Below, piece by piece: positions 1 to 12,855 of a stretch of 64,000 nt of DNA. Position 1 is the first letter of the stretch, and each line of letters begins with the position of its first letter. The position numbers were made by a program, and so were the translations under genes. The notes beneath the pieces are model-generated. The model was not told where the DNA came from, did not search any database, and was given only the letters and a program-made list of their open reading frames with translations. Source of the DNA: Cantharellus purpuraceus (lineage: Eukaryota > Basidiomycota > Agaricomycetes > Cantharellales > Hydnaceae); NCBI GenBank assembly GCA_025174535.1, contig JALBUN010000034.1, positions 1,076,001 to 1,140,000 on the forward strand, given 5' to 3'.

Positions 1-1290
1 CGTTCCGCGCGCACAGCCATGGGCTGGGTCGACGGGATCCCGATATAATGGATGTACTTATCGAGGAGGATGTGGATGGGATGTGAGTGGAGCAGGCCAG
101 GAATGGTGGGTCATGGGACCCAGCTGTGGCAGGATCCGCGGGACGGAACTCCACCCGGGAGGAGCTTCCCTGCTTCTGTGTATGCACACGCATGTATACT
201 CTATCAGCTGCAGCAGGCTGGCATCGCGCGGTGTGTTCTGATGGTACCACGGGAAATCTACCACAAGACAAGCCACAGTGATGGCGCACATGGTGGGCAG
301 CCGATGCCGTGCCCTGACGGTGTTTTTGCATCGGGAGGACCGCATCATCACAGTGTGTTACCCTGCAAGTCCAAGCACACATTTGGCAACTTTTCATATG
401 TGGGGGTGGCAAGTCGGTGTTTACCTGATCCAAGCCAAACTGCGCACAGTGTATGCAGCCCACGCATCTTGGAAATCCACCTGGAGCAGACTTGAATTAC
501 AAATAAGAATGGCGCCTTCCATTGCATGCCTAGGGGAGTATCCCGACTACACGACTCGTGTCTGGGCCCAGCGTCGAGTGGCCCCAAGCGATGTGCTCGA
601 GTTTCTCCGCGCTGTTGCCCCTAGCAGCGCACTGGCATACTGATGGGCCATACCCGAAGCGGGAGATTTCAGAGCATCATGATGCGGGTCAGGGTATCGC
701 CAGATCAGCGAGTAAAGGGGAATTGCATGCGAGTAGGATGCCGGGGGAGGGTGGTTTGTAGCCACGGTGTCGGGCGACAGTCATGCCACAAGGGCTCGGG
801 CGCTCAAATGTCAACCTTGAACAAGTGGGGGTCGTGAGGTTGCCGGGGCGCCTGTTTCGGACCGTATAATTCCAGGCAGTGCGACAATGGGCGAGAACGT
901 TGGGCCAACAGTTGTGCCCACAGCTATGATCATCGCAGTCCATTGTGTGCGCTGTGCGCGCCCCGCTGGCAGTTCCGCACTCGGGGACCGCTAGCACAGT
1001 GGAAGATTTGCATACACGGGTGGATGTTTCGTACCGCCCAGGCCGAGCCATCCGAGATGGGAGTGTGGCCCAGGCGAGACAACCAGTTCGTCGAAAGACG
1101 GTGGCCGTGATCGCTGCAACGGGCATCCGGGTACATGTGCAGTGTATACCCAGGCAGGGCATGACGCGGACGCGCGGGGATGGCACTGTGGCATGGGCGC
1201 GCTAGAAATATTGGTAATATGGCGGATGACAAATAACTGGGGAAACGGGAAATGTGTCGGTGAGGGCAGTGTCTCCTATGGCAAGCAGTG
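1..1290. other. Upstream DNA without a supportable gene
   Basis: No reading frame here resembles a known protein. The open frames on the two strands overlap one another and start or stop without splice context. The last part probably holds the promoter of the downstream cyclin gene, because a TATA element follows at 1291. Confidence 0.5.
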
Positions 1291-1300
1291 TATATAAAGA
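1291..1300 (+). promoter_or_regulatory. TATA box of the cyclin gene
   Basis: TATATAAAGA lies 265 bp upstream of the cyclin start codon. Between the two is a likely 5'-UTR intron (donor GTAATT near 1386, acceptor CCCAG near 1531), which would explain the distance. The role is inferred from position and sequence. Confidence 0.6.
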
Positions 1301-1555
1301 GGAGATCCCCTCAGACTCCTCGTCACAAAGCCACCATTGCCTCCCTCGTACCCTCGTGTTTTTTCAACTTGACCTGCCCGAAAAGGTAATTGTCCATATT
1401 ATTTATTTTATTCCCAATTCTCGCCCGCGGCTTTCTGGGCGTTCTGATTTCTACCATTGATTGAACTGCTGCCACGAGCCATCCCATCTGGTATAAGTTG
1501 ATGCTAACTCTCCTCTCTTCTACTCTCCCAGCCTTTTTCCCCGCCCCCCACGAGC

Positions 1556-2743
1556 ATGTCAGTCGCTGGTCCCTACATCCCCCGACACCCGTCGCCCCTA
1601 CGAAGACACAAACCATCCCGTCAATCCACCAGCTACCAAGCCTCCGTCGTCGTATGTCCCCCTCCCGCCTCTCTCTCTCTCTCTGTTCTCATCTCCTGCC
1701 CCTAGCCTCCACTTCCTCCTTCTGATCCCTTGTACGGCCACAGCGAGACTGCCTATCTATGCCAGCGCTTCATACAGGCCCTTTTTTCCTGTCCAAATCG
1801 CCCGCCGCATTCGACAGCGTCCCCATCCACCACGACACCCGGTCTGGCCGCATTTGTAGCCTATGCTCTGCACAGAACCCGTCTGCACTCCTCTGTCACG
1901 TTTACGGCCCTGTTTCTCCTCTCCCGCCTCAAGTCTCGCTTCCCCGCCGCACGCGGGTCCTCCGGTCATCGCCTATTTATATCTGCGTTCATGATCGCGA
2001 GCAAGGTCGTCTGCGACGATACATACTCAAACAAGAGCTGGACCGTAGTGGGTCAGGGCATGTTTTCCCTCCGCGAGATCAACCAGATGGAGCGCGAAAT
2101 GTGTGGGTACCTAGAATGGCTGCTCAACGTGGATCCCAAAGAACTCGAAGAATTCGAGGACAGGGTCCGCAAGGAATATGCTCCCAACGGGCCCTGCCCC
2201 GCCTTTGTCCACCCGCCTCTGCCCGCGTCCTCCGCCTCCTCTTCAGCCTCCTCCTCCTCGTCTTCGACCAGTGGGGCGTCCCTCAACCCCCTGCAGACGA
2301 CCTCGACAGCGTCGAGTGCCGCCTCCATGTCGGACATGTCTCTGACACCACACCTGGTGACGCCACCCGAGTCGCCGCACCGCAGGGCCGCCCTACCGCG
2401 CGCCTCGTCCAGAGCCTCCTCGACGGCGCTTCCCGCGCCGCCAACGCACGTCCTGATGCCCACGCCGATCGACGTGCGGCCCGCCACACCGCAACTGGGG
2501 TCGCACGACTCGGATTCGCCATCGCCCGCGTCGTCGACCACGTGTCTGACGCCACAGTCGGACGACGACGATGCGGACGACGCGACGATCGTGTCCACGT
2601 TTATGCACAGCGACATGTCTGCCGAGACGGGCGGGCCGACACGCACCAACTCTGCGCTGTCGATGATCTCTGCGTCTCTTCCTCCCAAGTCCAAAAAGGG
2701 CCGCGACCCATCGTTTGCATATCCGTCGCGGACAGTGTGGTGA
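1556..2743 (+). CDS. PHO85-type (Pcl) G1 cyclin
   Basis: Two exons, 1556-1651 and 1706-2743, give 377 residues. I chose the ATG at 1556 because its frame joins the long exon in phase across a 54-nt GT-AG intron, and because it follows a TATA box and a probable 5'-UTR intron. Residues about 49-185 form a single cyclin box: it opens with a TAYLCQRFI segment, includes FTALFLLSRLK, and continues through an ISAFMIASKVVCDDTYSNKSW-like core, here matching the Pcl1/2 and Pas1 group. The C-terminal half is Ser/Pro/Ala-rich, low in complexity and full of SP/TP sites, as in many cyclin tails. Family knowledge: such cyclins activate a Pho85-like CDK in cell-cycle start, morphogenesis or nutrient response. 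An AATAAA near 3133 may serve in 3'-end formation. The family is clear; the exact orthologue is not. Confidence 0.85.
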
Positions 2744-3148
2744 TCGCCACCGGTCGCCATGATGGCTGCGCGTGGCCGCCGCCGACGATCGATGTTGGCA
2801 GGCCTCCAAGTGTTTGTTTTTTGCTTCTGTCTCGCTTGCTTGCTTCTTTTTCTGGTCATCGTTCTACTCTGCATTCATCATCATTTGTATCATCATGCCT
2901 CATACAAGATTTGGATTGTCTGTTCCCTCGTCGGTGGACCCACACCCGGACATACTGCTGCCTCTGCTGCTCCCCCATCCCCAGCGCCAAGAGCGCGATT
3001 GTTGATTCTCACATCATTCTCATTGGGGTTCACCAGCATCTTGCCTCTGCACCATTCCATGTGACACTATGCCAACTGCATCATTTATACGTAGTGAGGA
3101 GCTGCATACTTTGTATACCTAATTACTCCCAAAATAAACATTGAAAAC
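2744..3148. other. Intergenic: 3'-UTR of cyclin and start of next gene
   Basis: Pyrimidine-rich DNA with no gene. It ends in an AATAAA-like signal about 15 bp before the next start codon, so the two same-strand genes are closely spaced. Confidence 0.5.
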
Positions 3149-4093
3149 ATGCGAGTGCAGGTCCCAGCCCTAATTGGGGAAGGAACACGAGGCCGAGATG
3201 TGGCGGTGCATGGGTGGGATCAGCAGTGGGATGCGTGGACCCCTGCAGCGGCATCGGGTGACCGGTCCCACCTTATGTCACCCTACGGTACGACAGTGGC
3301 TGCAGAGGGCGGGCAGCAGCAGCAGCTGGGGAGGAAATGCTTTGATCATCTGGCCGTGTATCACGTACCGCCCGCCACGGCGGCACCTGCGCTCGCCGAC
3401 TATCTCTACAAAGAGTTCCACGACGAGCTCGACCGCGGGGCCACCTACCCGCAGGAAGCACCGTTTTCGCGCACAGCATTCGAGCAGTATTTCCTGGCCG
3501 CGGATCTGTTTGTGGGCATCGTTGCGCCAGCAGGTGCTGAGGACGAGGAGACTCTGCAAGGTGCCAGGGGCGACAGGGAATGGGGTGGCTGCGTGGGTGG
3601 TGTCTACTATGTACACATGTCCTGCCATCCCTCCATCACCTCTCACAAGCCCCCACATACAGATAAAGCCAAACTACCCGGGGAGATCTTCGCACGTGAG
3701 TCTCTGCGCTCCCGTCCACCATCCCCTCCTCCTATCCGCGTAGATCTGCAACGCAGGCTTCTTCGTCGTTCCCCGCTTCCGTGGCATCGGCGTCGCCACC
3801 GCTCTCGCACGTTCCTTTGTCGAGAACGCCCCCTTGCTGGGCTACAAGGCCTCTGTCTTTAATCTCGTCTATGTGAACAACACTGCCAGTGTGAGGTGGG
3901 CCATGTCCGTTGGAGCCCGTGTGATGCTGACTGACCATGACACAGGCTGTGGGACCGGCTCGGGTTCAAAAAGGTGGGGCGGATCCCGAACGCGGGAAGG
4001 CTGAAGCGGGCGGATGGCAATGGAGAGGAGTATGTGGACGCGTGGGTGGTCTACAAGAGCTTTGAGGAGGATGGCGGTGATGCCACGACCTGA
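3149..4093 (+). CDS. GNAT-family N-acetyltransferase (Mpr1-like)
   Basis: Four exons (3149-3610, 3663-3695, 3744-3895, 3946-4093) code for 264 residues; introns are 52, 48 and 50 nt with GT-AG ends. The 33-nt second exon encodes IKPNYPGRSSH, a segment typical of Mpr1-like enzymes. Exon 3 carries the acetyl-CoA binding motif A, RFRGIGVATALA (residues about 176-187), and exon 4 the LWDRLGFKKVGRIP segment that closes the GNAT fold. The N-terminal part has the conserved FSRTAFEQYFLAADLFVGIV stretch. Family knowledge: Mpr1 acetylates L-azetidine-2-carboxylate and proline-derived aldehydes and protects against oxidative stress. The substrate here cannot be read from sequence. There is no signal peptide, so a cytosolic or mitochondrial site is likely. 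Confidence 0.82.
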
Positions 4094-6305
4094 ATCGCCA
4101 TCCGGCTAGTGACATTAGAGACCGTATATCAGCTGCACTCAGCTGAGGATCACCGTTACGACATTGTCCCTGTCTGCGTCAACCATGTCAGCGCCCAGTG
4201 TGCCTTTCGGAGAACCGGTATCCTCTCCGTACTCTCTCTCTGCGCGCCCCGTGGATAGATCTTATCAATCACCCCGCGGCGCCCAACGCCCCGCTCAATA
4301 TCTTTCCCCCGCACCAGCGCCCTCTGACCCGTGCAAATGACAACGCTGAGACTGGCAAATCATTCCATCTGCAGGCTGTGCAAGCTGTCACGTACCGCTC
4401 AAGACCCTTTCTCCCATGGCCTGCAGCTGTGGGGCCGTCGGTCACCCCAATCCAACCTAATTTGCCCTTGGCCGTCCAGTTTGCCCCAACCGACAGATGT
4501 AAGGGCCAACCGAACAAGTTTAAAGTCAAACTCAAACTAGGCAAGGGCAGCCGCTTCCCCCTTCTTGATGCATCTATCTGTCGGTTTGACTCAAAGCTGT
4601 ATCATGTATTGACTCGACACGGATTCTCGTCATGGCGGCGAACAGCACAGTTTGCCCAATGGTGGCAACACAAGACACAAAAGAGTGTATGAAAGACATC
4701 ATATAGCTGGCAAGTTGTCTTGACCAGTGCACCGCATCGAAATCACCCTACGCTTCCAGCGCCCACTTTAAAGCACTAATATTGCCCTACCAGGTATATT
4801 GCAGCAACCTCCAGTAGGACATGCTCTTTCAATCCCCAGGACGGACCCCTTTTTGTGATCCTCTCGCCCGCCTCGAGTCAAATCAATACGCTGGTTCCTC
4901 TCTATTATGCCCCCGTGCAATCCAGTTATGCTGCGGTGCCGCCGCCACTCGAGCATTCTCATTTCAAAACATCAAAAATCTGTCATAATGGTGGTGCCCA
5001 TCGGCAGTTGGCAACCCAGCCTAGTGTGAGTCTTTGCCCCCGTTGCACCCCCCTCAGGCTACACCTCAGCTCTTCGAAACTTCGAATTATATTGCACATA
5101 TGCCTGTCTGTCGCTGTGATGTTGAATGCATGAAGCTGCGCGCCGTCTTCTGCGTTCTTCGGCGCCCTTCTTTTGCATAGTGTATCGTGTCGCGCCAGGC
5201 CGGGGCCGGCCCACGCTCTGTATATTCATGCTTCGTTGACAGGTGCTTCCCCGCGACACAGCGAGGCTTGACCTAGCCAGCCTCACGGGCTGCCGCCTCT
5301 CTCCTGCATATATATCGCATTACGGACTGGCTGGCCGGCCTTGCCCCTTTTTTGTTCAGCGGTGGTTCGAAACACTTTGGCAGCCGCCAATCTTAATCAC
5401 CGCCAGAAAGTCGAACTTTGCATTTTCCCCCGCTAGCGCTCAAGACTGGCGGTGCCGCGTCGTTTCGATGGGGACGTCTTGACTAGACGGCCCACCCAAG
5501 GAATGATCCAAAGCCTTTTTGTTTTGCATGGACATTGAGTGGTGGGGAGGCAGTGATCACTAGTACTTGCTATATATGATCTATAACCGATGGTAGCGCT
5601 TTGTGTACCACAAACAGATTGATTGGTGGTAAAGTTAGACTACTAAACCTGAGGACTGTCGTGATCGATCGATTGGCATCGTTATTCATTCAAAGTTCAC
5701 CGGGTGGATGCCGGGCGTTACCTTCCTTGTTTCGCTCGTTCCTCAAGTTTCACGCCTGCGTGCATCCACGCTGCATGCAATGACTCAGACCCCAGTAATA
5801 TATTGCCGCCTGATGTATTCCTTGGTGTGGATCAAGTCCCAAGTTCCTAGGGCAGTGTGACGTTTTGTTTTCTCCCACAGTACATAGGTGGTCTGTTTTT
5901 GTTACGTATGCTTACAAGTGTACATTTAACCCTCTCATCGCGCGGCGTCTGCCAGCTCATCTGCATGCTATCGCCCAATTTATCCAGAGTTTATGCGTTG
6001 GCCCTGAGTATGAGCGCAACCAAAGTTCGGTGGTAGCCTCCCAAGGCAGATCATTGTTGTGTTCCCGAAGTCCTTTTTCTTCGCTGTAGATGGATAGATG
6101 GATGGATGCCATAACAAATTTCCCTCATCGCCCACTACCAAAAACGGGCGCCTGACATGCTGGCACATCATGCGGCAGGAAATGCAGAAGATGTAGAGTG
6201 AGTTAACAGTGATGGCTTTTTGTGTAGCCCTTTGAAGGGAAGACATCCACTTATCATTATTATATGCAGTGGCCTTCCATATCCCACAGCTCATGTGAGC
6301 TAGCA
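4094..6305. other. 2.2-kb intergenic region with one weak candidate
   Basis: The only candidate is a short frame from the ATG at 4185 to a stop at 4338-4340 (MSAPSVPFGEPVSSPYS..., 51 codons, Pro/Ser-rich). It could be a first exon, with a possible GT donor at 4331 and acceptor near 4374, but no conserved domain supports it. Downstream, 4700-6300 holds only overlapping short frames. A TGGATAGATGGA-type microrepeat occurs near 6090. Confidence 0.35.
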
Positions 6306-7386
6306 TTATGCAGCCATTAGTTCGTTCAGACATCGCGCTACGATGCCCACCCCATCTAACACCGTGTCTCTATCATGGGTGTCCAGTTTTGCACCCATCC
6401 TACCCTCAAACTTGTCCGGATGCCATCGCAGCAGCGCCTCCCTGATGCGTTCCTTACGTGTCTTGGACTCTGTCTCGCCGTCTAGGCCGTATAGTAGAAA
6501 GACAGAGATGCGCTCGGTCGTGAGGTCCTCCGTCGCGCTGGGGACGGTGAACACTGGCCAGGGTATGTCTCGAAATTTGAGTGACTGGTCGGCTACCGCG
6601 GCGTCTGTACATCTTTTCCACCGCGCCTCGTAGTCATCCCACGCTTCGCGTCGCCGTCGTCTTTCTCTCAGCTCTCGTCTGATTTTACGCTCGGCTTCGC
6701 GTTGCCGCTCTAGCTGTGCTGTTTTCTCCCGAGCTTTACGCTGCTCTTCTTTCCGTGCTCTCCGTTCAGCTCGCTTCCGCTCCCGCTCTTCCATCTCAGC
6801 TTTATGCGTCCGTCTGTGGGAGTGAGACAAATATAAAGGCCACTTATCATTGCAAACGCATAGCCCGGATAACCACTTACCGCCACATGCCCTCCCTGAT
6901 CCATTCGGCATACTCGTCATCCGTCATTTCGTTCGGGTTTACAGATGCATTCTCAAACAGATCGCGCCCGTCACCGGCCGTAGCACTCGTTCGCCACCGA
7001 TATGGAACATGTGCATAGTCATTCAGCTGCGCCTCGAGCCCGTCCAACCGGTGGGTATAGTCCGCGTCCTCCTCCCCCAGGGCATCGAACAGCTTCTCTC
7101 TAAACAGTCGCTCCTCCACCTCTGCGCGCAGCTGCTCGTCATCAAAATCACGATCATTTGTTGTCGAACCCTCCGGCGGCATCCACCCCTCCTCGTCCTC
7201 CTGCACAGGTCCTACACCACCCCCCTTATGGTGGCCATCTGCGTCTGCCCGTCCCCGTTGACTCGCAGCAGCCCCCTGTGTGTGGCTGTGGATATGCTGG
7301 TGCGCCTTCCTTTCAGCCTTGCGCCGCCTCCTCCATTTGCGTTCCTCGCGCTCCTCAGGGGTTTCCTTCAGGTGCAGCCTGCCCAT
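6306..7386 (-). CDS. NFKBIL1-like protein with J-domain-like C-terminus
   Basis: Two exons, 7386-6881 and 6813-6306, separated by a 67-nt GT-AG intron, give 337 residues. The N-terminus is very basic (EEREERKWRRRRKAERK). The middle is acidic, with a long charged coiled coil of Glu/Arg/Lys repeats in exon 2. The C-terminus has LKFRDIPWPVF followed by ALLRWHPDKFEGRMG. This resembles the C-terminal region of NF-kappa-B inhibitor-like protein 1, where HPD recalls a J domain. Family knowledge: metazoan NFKBIL1 is nuclear and linked to mRNA processing; the fungal members are uncharacterised. No ankyrin repeats are visible, which differs from the animal protein. Confidence 0.65.
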
Positions 7387-8490
7387 GTGTCACCCCCTCT
7401 AACACTGGCACAGCAGTATGCGCGACGGTGGCACGACAGAAAAAGTGTCACGTGCCTGGGGGAGTCAGGCCACGTGACATGGGAAAGCCGTAAGAATGGC
7501 CACGGACCGGCATCTTCGGCCGTGGGCAATCGTGGCCATGGCATACGGTACGATCTGATAAGTAGACTGAGCGCAAAGTTGTGACCAATGTTTGACGGGC
7601 GCTTTTTTTGTCTTAACTTGTAACTGGTAAGCCCTCGTGGGTTTACAGTCAACCCACTGATAGCAGCTCAGACACGTGTCCAATCTGTCGCCCCCATGTC
7701 TAGAAAAATTCACATCCCCGGAGGCCGCGCGCCCCCTTCGACTTCCTTTTACTCCAGTGTGTATGTTATTCATCCACAATTGGGTGGTCCTGGGACCGAC
7801 GCTGGGAAGAAGGCATAGCATAAGCGCAGAGGACAGAGGGGGGGAAACACCCAAGTTTGGCGAATGATACGAGCCATAATAGACATCCTGACGAGGTTTT
7901 CCATACCCTAGAATTAAAATATTAGCTCCCAACTGCAGGGCTGGATGTGTGCACCCGCTGCCCTTTCCAAAGTCTGGATGTTTCTTCTCAGGACTCGGCC
8001 CTTTGGCGCCCGAGAATACTCCCATGACTAGCTGGCGGTTCCATGATAAGGTCCTTTGACATGCAGACGGACATATAAATCACGGTCACGGTGCGGGCGC
8101 CGTATCGCATCCTTTTCTGATGTTATCTTGGTGACAAACGTCTATATGATCAACCGCCCGAACAGTTATCTACTTCTTCACGTACAATTAGGTACAATGT
8201 CGCATCGAAATGCAACCGAAATGCCATGTCTTAAATCAGCTCCTCGCCGCCGGTGCGCTTTTGCTTAGTCAGGCTCCAACCTTCAATGGCAGCACCCGCC
8301 GTGGCACAACTCCTGTATACATATGATCGAAACACGGCGTATACCCGCTGATCAGTTATAATGCCACTGTGTAAGCGCCTCCACAAATTAATCCCAGCTT
8401 CGAAGGCGTTACCCTCCCCCCTCACAGTATCCTAGCAGCAGAAGCAGAATTGATCCATCATCAGCAATATGTTAGTGAAACCATCCTCAG
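7387..8490. other. Intergenic region, no gene seen
   Basis: Includes the promoter side of the NFKBIL1-like gene. Remaining frames are short, overlapping and without recognisable domains. Confidence 0.45.
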
Positions 8491-10860
8491 GTGACGTTCA
8501 TGCCAAACCACCCATGAACTTCAAGTAAGCACTCCCCATGCCCAACTTCGAGCACCAGTCCATTTATATACACGTAACCCCGCCGAACGTTCATTCTCAT
8601 GGCAAAGATCAGACAAATGGAGTAGATACCTTGACACAAGCACGCGTACATGCGTCCTGGCGAGAACATCTCGACAATCAGCATCATCGCCAACTTGAGA
8701 ACGATCTACCGAGACACCTCGGCGGGCTCGGACTGTCACGTACACAGGAAGGACCGAGAGCAAGGATGGCGCAGGCATGTTCGCTAAGTAAGTTAGGGTT
8801 GGGAATTTGATCAAGAGGCGTAGTGAGTAGTATTTGTATCCAAGGACATAGGTTTCCGACTCGCCCATGTGGACGCCCTTGATAATATCGTCACACATAC
8901 TGCAACTCCTCGCCTAGAAGAGATATGTCTATGCACATGCATCCCTCTTGCGCGCACTTCCCAGCAAGTGGACGGGGCCTTGACGGAGTTCCAGCCGTAA
9001 CTCCTAAACAATTGACGGATACCCATGTCTAGGTGTTGGCCTCGGGCGCGCTGTAACATGCCATCGGCCTGCTCGGGAGCTGGTCATCTGGTGCACGTAC
9101 ATGGTGTTTATGTTGATACCTTTCACAAGTCCTCTGGGCTCCTGGCTGGTTGGCTTGCTCCGTCGCCCTCGATTAGGATTTCCAACAGGCTGTCAGTACC
9201 ATGTCGACAAGTTTGAGTGAAACTCTCCTCTTGCTGCCTGGAACCCGCAGTGAATGCACACGGTTATTACGCATGCTGATTTCATCAAACTCACCTGGCT
9301 CAGTGTATTGCTAGGACTGTGCCAATTTCTTTCTTGGACGGTGATTCCAGGGAAACTGGCACAGTTCCGCTTATGGACCCTTCCGTCAAACAACCGCTGC
9401 ATCGAATAGTTCCTCGGCTGTAGGGAGGTCCCAAATAGAAACAAGCCTTGTGGACGGCCCCTACAATTGTTCTAGCCGCAACCACCGGACGACCCAAGGA
9501 GAGATATCTGTTTGGACACTTAGGTCATAACATACCTGTCGCTGGAGGTGTGGTGCACCAATATGATTGATAACCCCCTGCTTCGGGGGTTAACTTGACG
9601 TGAACATGTAGACTTATCATGAATGGCTTCGGATGTTTGGTATTAAATGCTGTTCACGAGCATTTTCTTTGTGGAAGGGCGTAGCTCGTGGTGATACTGC
9701 CTAGTGATGAAGACTTATCGATGTTGTCTATTATTCCCTCATTTACTCATCCCTTTTTAATGGCTTGAAGAAACGCTCTTCGTGCTGCCTGGAACACATA
9801 GTGGACGCAATAGCTCTGAGCACGGATGGTTTCTCTGGTCATTTGATAGTGAGAGCCGTCGATTAACCCAACTGAACTCCTTAGGCCTGTGAATCAATGA
9901 CATAGGGTCCGACGTGTGGACTCCATGCCAGGTGAACTCGAAATTCTCGGATCTGGGGATGTGCCAAACCACTCACTGGTGCACGCAGTGTCCAGCAGAT
10001 TGTAATCGCCAAGCAATCAAAGAAAATGCTATCCACTGAAGCATTTTGGGTCACGGTACACTTATCGGGGACAGTGAGCATATGATGCACATTCATGGTC
10101 TTAACATTAATAACCTTGTGCTTTGGGGGTGAGCCTGGAAGTTAACACGAGTACTTATTGTGGATAACTCCTGTTTGGTGTTGTTCCCCCCCCCTTTTCA
10201 GAAGAATGCGGGGTAGAACTCGTGGTGATCAGAGATACCTATCGCATAACACCCCTTCTTGATTGTCCACTGTCCCTCATTTCTAGCCGCTTCCAGGACT
10301 CCCTAGTGAAGGGTCGGAGCGGGAAGCTGTAGTAGTTTATGGCTCTGAACATGGAAAATTTAGTCGGTCAATTGGCAGGTACCGCGAGACCTCTAATTTC
10401 TTGATTTACGACTCGGGGACAATATATTTGATGTCAGCTAATCATCGAATTCCCCAGTCCTGTGGATGTGCCAAACCATCCTTGGTGCGCGCACATTCCA
10501 GCAGGCAGATGTTTGCCGTAACTTCCAAACGATCGACGGAAATTCCATTCATTGACGCTACACACTTATTGAGGCCGAGCGTGTGGTGCACATTCGTGGT
10601 CTTAATATTGATAACTTGGTTGGAGGTGAGACGTGTGGTGAACGTGTAAACTTATCATAGGTTAATCTCCGTATTTTGATGTTGTTTACTGTCCCTTTAC
10701 GATAAATTCACGACGCTTCTGCATGTATGCTTGGGTGGAACACTCTACTCGCCGCCTTGAGAATATAATAGACGCAATAGTTTTGCAACTGTATGATTTC
10801 TTCGGTTTACTGACCAATGGCGCGGGTCCACCATCAACGGGAGTGTCTTAAGACTCATGT
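8490..10860. repeat. Array of diverged ~500-bp direct repeats
   Basis: Several word pairs recur in the same order at spacings near 500 bp. The word GCCAAACCA occurs near 8502, 9963 and 10470. A GTGCAC-centred block followed by TGGTCTTAA.ATTAATAAC-like sequence occurs near 9091, 9553, 10085 and 10587. A GCTGCCTGGAAC...GACGCAATAG block occurs near 9233, 9784 and, weaker, 10750. An ACTTATCATG.. block occurs near 9607, 10156 and 10645. The copies are clearly diverged, with indels. No open frame follows the unit, so it looks like an old satellite or a decayed non-coding mobile element. The exact unit edges are not resolved. Confidence 0.65.
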
Positions 10861-12855
10861 TTAAGGGTTCACCTGCTTGTCAGCACGACAAGGGGGACCA
10901 GAGCGGTTGGCAGGCATGGTGGGGTGAAAACCACGACTCCACTTTGTGTTGCGAGTCACCTGTTAACACCGATGGCTTAGACTTATCGTTGATAGTGAAG
11001 TGATACCTGCCATGCAGAAAGGGACCATATCCGATGGCACGCCTTGGTGAGGTGGAAAGCACGCCTGGCGACCGCTGTGTCCATAGATGGTCACATCCAA
11101 GGTTATATGAAGCGGGGGATGCGATAGAACCACTCACCAACAACTTGATCGATGCACATCCATACGCATGTCATTATCGTGGCACCAGTGGATGGGCGCC
11201 AGCATTGATGGGCCGCTTGAGGTACGTGCTTCACAGCGTTTGCAATAGTTTAACTTCCAATAAGGTGGGTGCCAGATGGGCTATGTACAGACGGCATTCG
11301 AAGCATCGAAGTCTTGTGTGTGGGTATCCAATGGCTAGCTTTCCACGATCTGGGCGAGAACCTTGTCAAAGATGTGGCCTGATAAGGCAAGGACAGATGT
11401 CCCCGATTTTGATGGTGAACCTCAGTCAAGGGGAGGAGCTGGAAGCTAGGGAAGAGATGTATCTGCTATTGCAAAAAGTGCACTGATCAGATGTGATCTG
11501 TGGGTTCTAGAATTCAACACACTGCCCATTCGAGATGGATATACTACCTCAGAAACTCCATGCGGAATAACCAATGCCTGGCGGTTTCTTCATGTCGCAC
11601 TGTCTGCGCTGGTAGAACTTCAGGAGCAAGATTATGCGAGAATACGAAGACCCAACGAAACGGCGGACGCCAAACCACGTGGCCGTAAGCACTAGGGTCA
11701 CAAGCATGCTGAGTCACGGGATGAACAGAATGAGATGTGATTGGGGCAGGGACATGTCAACACGTTAGTGTCGCATGTACTTCTGCTCCTGCCTTGACGC
11801 CTTTCTGAGGTATATTGATGGATCATAGGATAGATGGAACATAGCACTATTCCTGAAGGACTTTGTGAATGGCAGAAAAAGAGCATATAACTGTAGCATG
11901 CGAGGTAGGCACCGAAGGCGAGCTAAGTAGAAGTCGAAAACGCGTGGGAACACCACACATGTCAGACGAATCAATGTGCAGTAATTTACTTGCATACTCC
12001 AAACTGTCTTGTGAGGTTGCAAATCTTGTTTCGGCGCCTTCATAAATAGAGCCAATGACCCGGGATGTCTGCTTGAGTAGAAAATTCAAACAAGCCTGAT
12101 AGTATTAGGAGGCGAAGATAGAAGCGAAGCGAAGAAGTAGCAGGATAATTACTTTAGGAACAAAGGCGGAAAAGCATCTCGGCTTTTCTTAGTCCGCAAC
12201 ACGTTTAACTGCCTTTTTGTGATATTTTCCGCGTCTATTAGTACCAGGCCCTGCTAAAAAATGTTGATAATCAGTCAAGACACAGGGCCACTTCAATCGA
12301 ACGTAAGTTCTAAGGGTTATAGCTTCCTGACCGAGGCAGAAATCGGCAACAGACCTCTACCGACCACTCAAGACGACGGTGATCCAGTTCTGGTCGAGAC
12401 AGTATTAACGAGCCAACAGTACATAAAACAGCCACCAGTTGAGGAGGCAAATGTCTGGTTTCAGAGTAAGAGACAAAGCTCTGTGAATCACTAAAAGGAG
12501 AGCAGCCATCCATGATTGGAGTGCTGAAAAACTTACCAGAAAAACTTGCACTTTCTTGGCAGCCAGCTCTGGAAATCCTTACGTAGTGTTGACAGGTAAC
12601 TGTCATCACGTGTGCATGGAGAGATATTGACGAGAAACACGTTCTTCCAGCGTGGATCAGGCTCCTTGGCGGTATGGAGAAATTCCGCTCCCGACACTCC
12701 GCCCGGCAACGCAAGCTTGTTTGATGGTGAAACCCTGATAATTTTCTTCCCCTCTCTTCATGAAACCCCGGCGGTGGGATTCTTCTCCAATTTTGGATCT
12801 CCTTCATCGTTCTCGCCGCTGGCCATGTGATCAGGCATTATTAGTACGCTGCCAT
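10861..12855. other. Gene-poor continuation after the repeat array
   Basis: No reading frame with recognisable domains. The frame at 11034-11486 (+, 150 codons) has no splice support or homology I recognise. The last few hundred bases before 12856 probably hold the promoter of the ATPase-like gene. Confidence 0.4.

Noticed and set aside
1759..3144. Long plus-strand frame overlapping the cyclin gene
   Set aside because: Different frame from the cyclin box, very rich in Arg/Ala/Cys, and no domain; a shadow of the GC-rich coding sequence.
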